A stretch of 64,000 bases of DNA, from NCBI GenBank assembly GCA_964019415.1, contig OZ025869.1, forward strand, positions 5,146,882 to 5,210,881, in the 5' to 3' direction. The notes under the pieces are model-generated. The model was not told the DNA's origin. It saw only the letters and a program-made list of their open reading frames with translations, and did no database searches. Numbering within the stretch: the stretch's first letter is position 1; every line of letters starts with the position of its first letter. The position numbers and the translations under genes are program-made. This document shows positions 56,195 through 64,000 of this stretch, piece after piece. The stretch comes from Ianthella basta. Its lineage: Eukaryota > Porifera > Demospongiae > Verongiida > Ianthellidae.

Positions 56195-56676
56195 TGACCA
56201 TGCGATGTAGACGTCAACAGCTAATGGCACAGTTTAATGAATCTGGCAGTGTGGCCACTCCTGTCTATATGCACATGTGTTGTGATGTATGTGCTGAGCA
56301 ATGTACATGTGAATCGTGTGATGTAGATGCCCCCCTTTCAAAGAAGGAAATTGAGATCTTTGAACACCTTAGCGATGCTGAAAGCAACACAGAGTGCCCC
56401 AATGTTCTGTCCATTGATCAATGTCAACAACTTCAGGAAAAACTTTTCAAATTGAGAGCAGATCTTCTTAGTACAGATCCTTCCTGTGCTCTTGTTGGTG
56501 CTGGTATTTTGTCTGGTCTGACAAACAAAACTATTAAACTGATTGTCAAGAACTGTTTGATGATCAAGACTGTTGAAGATGTGCAAAGCTTTGGTATTAC
56601 GTCTCCAGAATATGCAACTGTTGTTTTCAAGATTGTCTCAGAGTTTTCTACTACGTATAATAGAAAACATACATGA
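56195..56676 (+). pseudogene. RecQ-like helicase C-terminal exon
   Basis: The open frame gives CRRQQLMAQFNESGSVATPV, MCCDVCAEQCTCESC and a helical end (LQEKLFKLRADLLSTDPSCA ... SFGITSPEYATVVFKIVSEF). C-C-D-V-C...C-x-C after a C...LM..F segment is how the zinc-binding end of repeat-borne RecQ-type helicases in cnidarians and fish reads. The helicase core itself is not adjacent: a Tc1 fragment lies directly upstream, and a DEAH block occurs at 39.8 kb. It terminates at 56676, 145 bp before the end of the convergent DUF6589 gene. Confidence 0.5.
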
Positions 56677-56821
56677 AACTGATTTTATAAAGACTTGGAT
56701 AAATTAACATTTATACAGCAATGCCATCATGTATATATATAATTATATATATAATACATTGCATTATTATAGTAATTGTTATATGTGCATGCATGTATGA
56801 AAATTAAGTCAATTAAAGCAA
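56677..56821. other. AT-rich intergenic palindrome between convergent genes
   Basis: ATATATATAATTATATATATAAT at about 56732-56754 is self-complementary. It probably serves both 3' ends; AATTAAAGCA at 56811 is adjacent to the DUF6589 stop. Confidence 0.4.
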
Positions 56822-58530
56822 TTACTGGCATAATTGTAATACTTGTTTCAATTTATAGTGCTTAGCAATGCTTTCTTTTGTCGTTTGAATCCACTGTGTC
56901 AGCTTTTCTACGTCTATGTGTGAGGAAACGTGAGGCTTGATTCCCTTGAATGTGTGGTGGAAGCGCCCGGGAATATAGTCAAACACTCTAGATTCAGTAG
57001 TGAGTTGAGTGATGATCTTGTCTCTGTCCTCCTTTGATGAAGGGCTAGTGTGGTGTATGGATGTTTGCCCAATGTTGCAAATCCTGTCAAAGTTTGCAGT
57101 CACATCAAGAAGGCATCTCAGGGACTTGCTTGTTTGTACAATGGCATTGCTTGAAATGTTAGGTCCTATTCCATTTAGGTAGTCCTTGAGAGTTCTGTTC
57201 AAATGCTCTAAGTACAGGTCGGCTGGAATATTGTTTCCAGCACCACCACAAGTGTTAACTATCCGGCACCACACAAATTCATGAGCAATTCGCGGTGGGG
57301 CAGTTGCCTGTATTGCAGAAACAAGCTGTATTACCTCATGTGCATACTTTGTATGACCTGCATGCCGCCAATGCAATATCATGAACTTCCAGCAACGGAT
57401 GATCCTTGGACCATCCCCTTCGTGGATAGCGTCACGAAGCTCTAGGAGAAGCAGTCCATCATTTAAGACTGCACTGGCATAATTGAAGACACCATCAGGT
57501 GAATATTTCTGAACTTCGTATGGTGTAACTTCTTCATCAGCAATTTTGCGGAATGAAGATGGAAAGTGACGTTTTGGTTACTCTGCATTAGTACTGCTTG
57601 ATCCAGCATCAACATGGTGTGACAATGTATAGCAGTGCTCAGCGGCTATCCTTGTAGCATGTGGATTTAACTGCTGATGATGTGCAGCATGGGCAGGCAT
57701 TTGATCACCACTCTTACTCAGGCTATTTATGTTTGCAACTTTATCCACCAACACATACCGATTGACCAGCTCGGTTATGTGTTCTTTAAGAATTGACCAC
57801 TTCTCATCAGATTTCTTTCCGTCCATGTCAGGCAACACATTGGTGGATGGGACATCATCCAGACTTTGCATTGAGAAGAAATGCATGGCTGCTGCCAGGA
57901 TGTGGCATTCAACTACAAGTTGAAAAAAGTCAATTGTCTCATTGAACCTTCCTGAGGTATCTCCGCGTACATTGCGGCGGTTTATGAGATTTCTCAATTG
58001 TAAAAGTGTACACTCCTGACAACTCGATCCGACCATGTATAGTCTTGAAAAGATAGTCTGCATGCAAGCATGATTAAAAGTGTTTTATACAACATCAAAA
58101 CTATAAAATCTGTACATAACTGTGTAGACTAGGGTAAAAGAATGTTTATTTCCCCTATTCCATGTGCATGCTTACCTGCAAGAAATTGGCCTCTGCATGC
58201 CAGTCAGAAGCAGCTGGTTGAAGGCCGTCAAGAGCCTCCTCTGCAGTATCTGAGGCTATTCTTGCCTTTTTGCCTGCTCTCGCTCTTTCTACAGTGAGCT
58301 GGTCCCCAAACAACATCAAACTCTTGAATCTGTGACCATATGATTGTGCATCAGAATACATACTTATGTATTATAAGTTCGCAATTATACATGATTGTAC
58401 CAATATTATGCATGACAATATACATGTCATGACATACCTTGTGATGTGGGCACATACTTCTGATGCTCTTCCATGATTTCAATCATTTCTTCCCTAACAT
58501 TCTCATTTTTGGGAGTAACTCCCAATGGGA
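56822..58530 (-). pseudogene. DUF6589 family protein, one in-frame TAA
   Basis: The minus-strand gene has exon-like parts at about 58530-58440 (IPLGVTPKNENVREEM), 58361-58177 (LMLFGDQLTVERARAGKKAR ... GLQPAASDWHAEANFLQ) and 58053-56822. The last exon is open for 414 codons except a TAA at 57578-57580. It includes LRNLINRRNVRGDTSG, FFQLVVECHILAAAMHFF, DGPRIIRCWKFMILHWRH, EFVWCRIVNTCGGAGNNIPA and DLYLEHLNRTLKDYLNGIG. These are the hallmarks of DUF6589 (GDQLTxERAR...DWH; W.R.VN..G..G.NI..DL..EH.N). The biochemical function is unknown; the family is highly repetitive in fungi and lower animals and has a transposase-like distribution. The convergent neighbour is a RecQ-type exon. Confidence 0.8.
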
Positions 58531-58734
58531 TCTAAATTAATTATAGAGACAAATATACATACACCATCATAGGCATGCATATATACATTACATGCAAACA
58601 TGCATGCATGCAGGTATATGCATGTATATATTACCACATACCACTACACTCTTTTCCTTCATAGCAGCACTGTATTCGTGTTGTATGTGCTCTGGTAAAC
58701 AGTGAATATAAAGACACCGTTAAGTACGGACAGT

Positions 58735-59211
58735 TTACTTCTTGGTGCATGGATGTTTCCGCGTATTCTCCTCCAGCGTAGAGTCTGATTTTGCCACAAG
58801 ATTGGCACACCAGTAGAAGTCACATCCTACCCAACACTCCTGATCAGAGCTACTGTCATCGGTATACCTTTTCTGGCATCCCTGACATAGTTCTTCATCT
58901 GAAAGGTAAAAGAAAGTTGCATCAATAGCTATGAAACAGCTGTCAGCTGCATGCAAATGTTGGAGCACATGTATGCATGCATAAAATACCATATCTCTTC
59001 CTCTTAAACATCCTTTTGCTTTCCTTTCTTCGCCTTTGTGCTCTTCTATGCTTGTTCTTCTTTTTTCGGCTGTTGCTGTGGTCACCATCTTTTGCCAGAG
59101 GCAATGAGGCAGTGAAGGTAATGCTCTGGATATGGCCATTCGTGCCACCTCTTGGCCTTCTGCAGCAGACATACCTTCTGCAGCTTCTGATTGAGCATGT
59201 CTGTGTGACAC
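58735..59211 (-). CDS. PHD-like zinc exon and basic leader, upstream of DUF6589
   Basis: After an acceptor-like CTTTCAG near 58902, the exon encodes DEELCQGCQKRYTDDSSSDQ, ECWVGCDFYWCANLV and HPCTKK-stop. This is a shortened PHD/treble-clef pattern (CxxC...WxxCDxxxxC) often found at the C-terminus of transposon-encoded proteins. Upstream, 59130-58985 encodes a basic Arg/Lys/Glu helix (RRTSIEEHKGEERKAKG) with a GT donor near 58990. Whether it belongs to the DUF6589 gene or ends a separate upstream protein is unclear. A broken duplicate lies at 52.2-52.9 kb. Confidence 0.4.
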   Translation of the reverse strand: MSHRHAQSEAAEGMSAAEGQEVARMAISRALPSLPHCLWQKMVTTATAEKRRTSIEEHKGEERKAKGCLRGRDMVFYACIHVLQHLHAADSCFIAIDATFFYLSDEELCQGCQKRYTDDSSSDQECWVGCDFYWCANLVAKSDSTLEENTRKHPCTKK

Positions 59212-59509
59212 AGAATCGGCTCACTAAGAACTATGCCAAAGAAGTTAAACTCCTGCATCTGGGCCGGAATACCATTAATTCAGGCTTTGGTCTCTGTGTT
59301 GTGTGGTGGCTTTCGCTTCTACCCATGTTTCTTGCAGAACCGCATAATTGGACATAATTGATGCCAGAGAATTGGCCCGCACTGTCCAGCGTGTTGGACA
59401 CAAGACACACAAACCAGAACCATGGTAGTCACCATCGGAGGCTTTCTGTGTGTGAAATTTCCCCTCATGACGATCCTCTCACCATCTTCTGACAGAGGCA
59501 ACAGAGGCA

Positions 59510-59735
59510 GTATATAGCTAGCTTCTCATGGATTGCCTTAGGATTAAACGGGCACAGACAGGCTCTCTCAACATCCCTGTAGAAGTCTGAGGTCAGAAGT
59601 CAAGTTCATGTCTGAAATCATGTCCCTGACTGGCCTTACTGAGGTAAACATTACAGTCACAGGTGACAGTGACATACGCATGTGATTTAAATGACTGGTG
59701 ACAGTGATACAGTACATTGTAGTGACAGCTGCTAC
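59510..59735. repeat. Duplicate of the 52.7-52.9 kb block
   Basis: AGCTTCTCATGGATTGCCTT through ACAGTGATACAGTACATTGT, about 90% like 52680-52925. Confidence 0.8.
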
Positions 59736-59739
59736 TTTC

Positions 59740-60870
59740 CTGTGTAAATATTGCTCCACGATGGCGGGGTGAGCCACAGCTGACTGCATATTAGTTTTAG
59801 CTGAACCATGAGGCGCATTAGGGTTGAACCCAATCCGGACCCCTCCTTTAAATTCGACAAAAGACTGTCCACCCAAGTCTTGTTGGGGTGATCCTGCAAA
59901 GCCTGAACCCAGGCATCAATATTTAATGGGGTATGGATCCCCCGAGCTGCCTCAGGAATCCAAGGAGATTGGGTCCCCTTTACTGCCTGCAGCCGACAAA
60001 AACGGTCTGCCAACAAAGGTGCCACCCTTTGAGAGGTAGGCAGAGCACGCTGGCTAAGAATGCCATCTAAGGGTAGCAGAGAATATGAAGAATTACTATT
60101 GTTACTATATAACTAATTATATAATATGTATATTTTAAATTACAGCTCCTGTTCCTGTGTAATGTCTTCTTCTTAATATTATTATTATATGTTTATTTTC
60201 ACTTACATATATATAGCCCTCAGCCTACCACTGACTGAAGGTATGCCACCAACGACCTTGGGCATGCTGGGGAGATCATAAATGATTGGTACAGGAAACA
60301 CGCACAAGGAGTGTATGTAAGCTGCTACAGCTGAGCCAATATGAATTCCAGCATGCTACCAGATACGACTATACTAATACTGCAGTACAGATGATGCCTT
60401 AATTGGCCTTTCTTGAGGCTGGCGAGGAGCTGGGTGCCCCTGGACAGGTTGAAGCCCGATGCTGGGGGCTCAAGCAGTGTGAGCACGCATGCACAAATTT
60501 ACAAGCCTTGAATGGGCAAAATCCCCCCTCATTCCACTTGTGGCATGCCAGGGCCCTCCGCTTTGGTGGGGGCTGAGCTGATGACATGCTGGAGCTCTGA
60601 GCCATTTTGCTGACCATACTCAGAGCCCACACCTCCTGGTTTAGCTTGTTCCACTTAGTGGACGGATCTGCCACAGCATTTGCCCGGAAATTGCTTTCAT
60701 AAGAAGCCAGGCCAAGCAGCCCCTGGGTGATCCCAGGCCAACCTTGCCACAGTCCCTAGAAAGACCAGCAGATGACTGGCGATACTGGGGTCCTTAGTCA
60801 GCAGTGCCTGGCTGAACACAGAAAATGCCAGCACTCAGTCAACAATTTTTTCAATTGGCTGAGCCTTCTT
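59740..60870 (-). pseudogene. DIRS/Ngaro-like retroelement gag and RT-start fragment
   Basis: The minus-strand order is typical for the gag end of tyrosine-recombinase retroelements of sponges and cnidarians. A helical part (60870-60700: AFSVFSQALLTKDPSIASHL) changes frame into STKWNKLNQEVWALSM. Then comes a CCCH-type zinc segment, CHKWNEGGFCPFKACKFVHA, with CSHCLSPQHRAST (60674-60399). After about 370 bp, NIDAWVQALQDHPNKTWVDS leads, through a frame change, to EFKGGVRIGFNPNAPHGSAK and NMQSAVAHPAIVEQYLHRKV (60025-59740). Relatives continue into reverse transcriptase, RNase H and recombinase; none is present here. The name DIRS-like is inferred from the arrangement. Confidence 0.6.
60030..60398. 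other. Spacer within the DIRS-like remnant
   Basis: AT-rich (60100-60210), with no coding signal. It possibly replaces deleted element sequence. Confidence 0.35.
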
Positions 60871-61007
60871 TTTGTTTTTGCCCTCTAGGTTTCGGCTACC
60901 GCACTGGTTAGATTCGTGATTGGTGTTCCACATTTCTCCTGTCCACGGCCAGTGAATGCTGGGATGCCGGGGGGCTCATCCAGTGATCTATATACATGTA
61001 GATCCTT

Positions 61008-61470
61008 TTACTCTGTCCGTGTCAAGCCTAGAAAGGATCTAGTCAGATTTCTGCCAGGGGAAATTTCGCAGTGAATGGCTGTGTAGCCATTGTTGAAAGG
61101 CAAATAGCCATTCTTACAGCTGATTATTTTTGCACAAAATGACCTAATCAGGTACTTGAGAGCCTCATTTTGGTTCTGTGTGTAGCTGCCCACATACTTC
61201 TCCGGCAGAGTCTTCTCACTGTCCATTGATTCTGATGATCCTTGGAAGTTTGACTGGCACTCGCCAACATGTTGCCTTGCCCACTTATCAAACTCTGGTG
61301 TGCTTCTCTTCTTCTCCCGTGACTTGCATACCTCACAAGATTTTGAGAGGCACTCGTCTATCACCTGACCAGTTGTCAGAGAAATGATGACCACAACTCC
61401 ATGTAGTGTTGTGAATCCTCGTTTCGCCCAGGTACCATCTCATGTCACAGTGGTGTTGACAATGCCATTG
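61008..61470 (-). pseudogene. Mutator-like (MULE) transposase fragment
   Basis: The minus-strand reading DGTWAKRGFTTLHGVVVIIS, then LTTGQVIDECLSKSCEVCKS, STPEFDKWARQHVGECQSNF and QGSSESMDSE, is the 'DGTWxKRGxxxLxGVVxxIxxxTGKVxDxxxxSKxCxxC ... W...H...C..N..GSS..ME' block of Mutator-like transposases. Directly before DGTW there is a TGA (61440-61442) in an otherwise open frame (DNGIVNTTVT*DGTW). After MDSE the catalytic segment is missing; YLIRSFCAKIISCKNGYLPF and NNGYTAIHCEISPGRN follow, suggesting an internal deletion. A MULE transposase is also what the 9-bp TSD MITE at 27772 would require. Confidence 0.65.
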
Positions 61471-61669
61471 TCATCTGGAAAAGGAAGGAAAGGATCCTCA
61501 CTCAGACGTGAACTAGCTGCTGCTGGAACACACTGATCATCCTCGCTGTAACAAGGGGGACGCAACATCTGCGACTGTGAGGTTGTCAACCTCCATGCCA
61601 GCTGCTTCTGCTTGAGAGTGGCACTGATGATCCAGCTCCTGGTGAGCCTTCACCACCAAAACCATCTGT

Positions 61670-61858
61670 TCAACAACACTCCGGCTCACCAACCACTCGG
61701 TGGATAAATTTCACCCTCTCAGCATGTGTAGGTAGTCCTTCAAGCCCAGCAGCTTCTTTTGCCTTCATCAACCGCTGCTGATCTCCCTCATGTTGCACAA
61801 AGATGGCATGACTCAGGTCCATAAGGAACTTCTTTTGGCGTGGGTGTTCAGCTTCCAT
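61670..61858 (-). CDS. Small hypothetical ORF
   Basis: 62 residues, basic and helical (HPRQKKFLMDLSHAIFVQHE, GLPTHAERVKFIHRVVGEPE). It continues openly with a frame change towards 61560. It may be part of a repeat-encoded protein; family not recognised. Confidence 0.25.
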   Translation of the reverse strand: MEAEHPRQKKFLMDLSHAIFVQHEGDQQRLMKAKEAAGLEGLPTHAERVKFIHRVVGEPECC

Positions 61859-62196
61859 TTGTTAATTTAGATAATGCCATCACAGTCAGCAAATGCTGAG
61901 GTTCTATGACCAATTGCCTGGAAGGGGGGGCCACTGTTGACTGAGGGAGACACCCTACAGCAATGTCAAAGTCACCTATAACGAATCACAGGTATCAAAA
62001 ACACTTTTGTATAGTGGTAATCACTGTTCCATATGTATTGGTCATTTTATTTTTTACAACAATAGTGTCAGCATGACATGCTTGGAGGAAGCAGTTCTCT
62101 TCATCCCCTGTGGTGATGAATTCTACTGTCTGCTTCTGCTGATTCTTCCTCATGTCATCCACTCTAGTAAAGCAGATTGGCATGTCTACATCAACA

Positions 62197-62460
62197 TTCA
62201 GCCAAGAAGAAGCTGGGACTTCTTCAAGCGGATACTACCTTGTAGTGGATTAGGTGGAGACAGCCAGGTATTCCAAACTGCCAACCACTTTGAGCTGGAG
62301 GAGGGTGGAGACCACAGAGAGCAAGTGGAGTACACCAGTCATCGGGTGGATGACTGGTGTACTCCAAACAGCCAACCCCAGTCATTCCCACACTCACAAT
62401 TTGAGGGTCCCTTCTACACCTTTGGCTCTGCTCAGAGTGGCTACAGGTCCCTCTGTTTCA
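62197..62460. repeat. Interspersed repeat R2, third location
   Basis: GCCAAGAAGAAGCTGGGACTTC to CATCGGGTGGATGACTGG, then AACAGCCAACCCCAGTCATT to GCTCTGCTCAGAGTG. It lacks the ~30-bp middle found at 50440-50470. Confidence 0.8.
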
Positions 62461-62522
62461 CCACAAGACCCTTGCTTAGCTGCTTCTCATAGGTGGTCAT
62501 CAACCCTCTGGGGATTAGGAAA

Positions 62523-63158
62523 GAGAGGTGCCAGATGTCCTTGTTGAGGGAAGAAAACCTGTAGATGTAGCTCCTGACAGTGGCATGGCCATCTTCCTGA
62601 CCAAATAGCTTCTTGGCTAAAGCCCTGAAGAGACAATTCCATCTCCTAGGACACTGTTGATCTTTCTGGCCTGACCTTTCCGAGTAGCACTCAGCATCTT
62701 GTAGTGTAATCTAGTTGATGTGTTTGTGTCATCAATCCTGTGTAGCATAAGAGCTGTGTGTCACTTGAACACCAGTACAGACACAGCAGTCTTGTAGTTA
62801 CCTGTAAATGAGCGTCTTTTTGTCTACTCTTTACCTCTTGCACATATTGAACATACCAATCAATGTATTCTAGAGCTACCATATATTGAATGACTCACAC
62901 AGATCACAGATAGAGTTGAACAGGTTGTCTGGCCAGCGAGCGGTTATGACCAAGGACAGGAAGGGGCAACACGTTGCCTCTAAGGCAGCATAGGCTATGT
63001 CTGTGGTGCATTCCTGAGTTTCTGATGCATCTGGTGATGGTGACAGCAAAGGCAGTTCCATGCAGTCATCTGCATCTGTGGGCGTTCTCTACTACTCCAC
63101 GTTTATGGAGTGCACACGGTGAATGTGCTTGCACACATGACCATTGTTGTGATTGTAT
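62523..63158 (-). pseudogene. OTU-domain element, copy C (segmental duplicate)
   Basis: Near-identical to 47704-48336. Minus-strand pieces are LLSPSPDASETQECTTDIAY ... DLCESFNIW (63061-62876) and VALEYIDWYVQYVQEVKSRQ (62882-62691). The OTU start region (about 62690-62620) has its KIDS/DGNC block further damaged (small indels around 62640-62680). R2 repeat lies directly downstream and a DUF6589 fragment directly upstream. Confidence 0.65.
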
Positions 63159-63179
63159 ATAATTATATGTATTACATAT

Positions 63180-63461
63180 GAAAGATTGTTTAGTATGCCA
63201 ATCAGCAGCTACTGGGGCAAGACCTCTGAGCTGGTCTTCAGGCGTTAGCTCATTCCTCAGACATCTCTGTACACCCCTTACTCGTTCAGCTGTGAGCTGA
63301 TCTCCCCCAAAGAACACTTCAGAAAACACCTTTATACAAAGCCATGCATGTGGGGGAGCGTATAAAGGATTGTGTACATTAATGTGTAGCACTGACCTGG
63401 CACTCCACTTGGTCTGTTCCAAATTCCACTTTGTGGGCACCAGTGACTGAAGCGTGGCCAT
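63180..63461 (-). pseudogene. DUF6589 fragment, second copy
   Basis: The minus-strand frame reads FGGDQLTAERVRGVQRCLRN, ELTPEDQLRGLAPVAADWH and TKQSF. It corresponds to FGDQLTVERARAGKKAR...GLQPAASDWHAEANF of the gene at 58361-58177. Upstream, TLQSLVPTKWNLEQTKWSAR is unassigned. It is cut near 63180, where sequence shared with OTU copy C begins. Confidence 0.7.
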
Positions 63462-63578
63462 GATGCCTGCTATTTCCCAGGTGACAATTTCATTATGATT
63501 AATTACTCTGAGGGGACCTATTACATGTTCAAGGTGTATAGCAGCTGGAAACTATATGTATTAGTTATAACACCTCCT

Positions 63579-63650
63579 AGAGAGGGATGCCGCTGATCTA
63601 TAAGCATGAGGCCCGAGGGCGTGAATGCTTATAAATTAGCGACATCCCAA
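63579..63650. mobile_element. Small hairpin element (foldback/MITE)
   Basis: The inner arms ATAAGCAT/ATGCTTAT flank GAGGCCCGAGGGCGTGA, which itself can pair. The outer arms GGATGCCGCTGAT/ATTAGCGACATCC pair at 11 of 13 positions. No coding capacity. Confidence 0.6.
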
Positions 63651-63699
63651 AAAGGAAGTGAAAAGAAACTCTGTGTCTCTGGTACCCTCCTACACATGT

Positions 63700-64000
63700 A
63701 CTTGTACACTGTGTGGGTGGGGGGAGGGCAGGGAGGAGGACCAACATTACTGACAAGCTGGAAGTGTCCCTAATTCACTCCTACACACTCATACTCACAA
63801 GGCCACCTCCTGACAAGTTGCACGTCTCCTTAACACCAACATTCACTTTAACCCTCACATCATCCTCACAACATACAATACTCACTCCACACAGCACTCC
63901 ACACATCACTGGTACCCTCACATGCCCCCAACCACTCACAGGTGTCCACTCACCCATACTCCACTGAAAAGAAAGTGTTATAAGTGATTTATTTGCCGAA
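63700..64000. repeat. CA/CTCACA-rich simple sequence
   Basis: Irregular ACTCACAC / CCACACA-rich sequence with direct repeats of TGACAAG(C/T)TG (63752 and 63810). No gene seen. Confidence 0.5.

Overview
The window looks like nuclear DNA of an early-branching animal, most likely a demosponge. The base is AT-rich and full of TGCATG-type runs. Genes have short introns with GT..AG borders. The repeat-borne protein families are ones I associate with sponge and cnidarian genomes. No bacterial, organellar or rRNA signature is seen. The species assignment is inference.

Only one conventional host gene is read with confidence: a four-exon TTC36 (tetratricopeptide protein) at 29558-33376, plus strand. 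Almost everything else is mobile DNA in several nested layers.

Layout. 1-5.2 kb: broken piggyBac transposase, a kinase-like fragment, a hairpin MITE, an OTU-protease fragment and a Ty3/gypsy reverse transcriptase fragment. 6.4-16.6 kb: one long multi-exon plus-strand gene related to a protein family I know mainly from basidiomycete fungi. It is interrupted by two complete DNA transposons: a pogo/Tigger-like element carrying a HIRAN-domain ORF (8643-11308, in an intron) and a 2971-bp element (12279-15249, inside an exon) with 16-bp terminal inverted repeats (TIRs) and an AATT target-site duplication (TSD). The second element's two genes encode the two halves of one transposase-like protein on opposite strands. 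17.6-20.2 kb: a coiled-coil ORF and an uninterrupted (TG)n tract of about 719 bp. 20.6-25.0 kb: a divergent pair, a RING-like zinc protein (minus) and a six-exon retroviral-type integrase (plus). 25.0-28.7 kb: a nearly intact non-LTR retrotransposon split by a 687-bp MITE with a perfect 9-bp TSD. 29.6-33.4 kb: TTC36, with a tRNA-like sequence in intron 1.

36.2-39.2 kb: a second non-LTR element inserted in an interspersed repeat whose empty copies lie at 42.1 and 47.3 kb. 39-48 kb: fragments of a RecQ-like helicase, an unnamed repeat-borne protein, Merlin and DDE_3 transposases, and a second OTU copy. 49-50 kb: a 1.1-kb hAT deletion derivative. 50-55 kb: an interspersed and tandem 319-bp repeat, a Merlin fragment and a second DDE_3 copy. 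55.8-59.2 kb: a Tc1 fragment, a RecQ C-terminal exon and a convergent DUF6589 gene. 59.5-61.9 kb: DIRS-like gag/RT and Mutator-like transposase fragments. 62.2-63.5 kb: third copies of the repeat and OTU module, plus a second DUF6589 fragment.

Nearly every transposon gene is broken by frameshifts or single in-frame stops. The most notable candidate for an undescribed system is the split-transposase element at 12279-15249. Family names given with DUF numbers are from memory and unverified.
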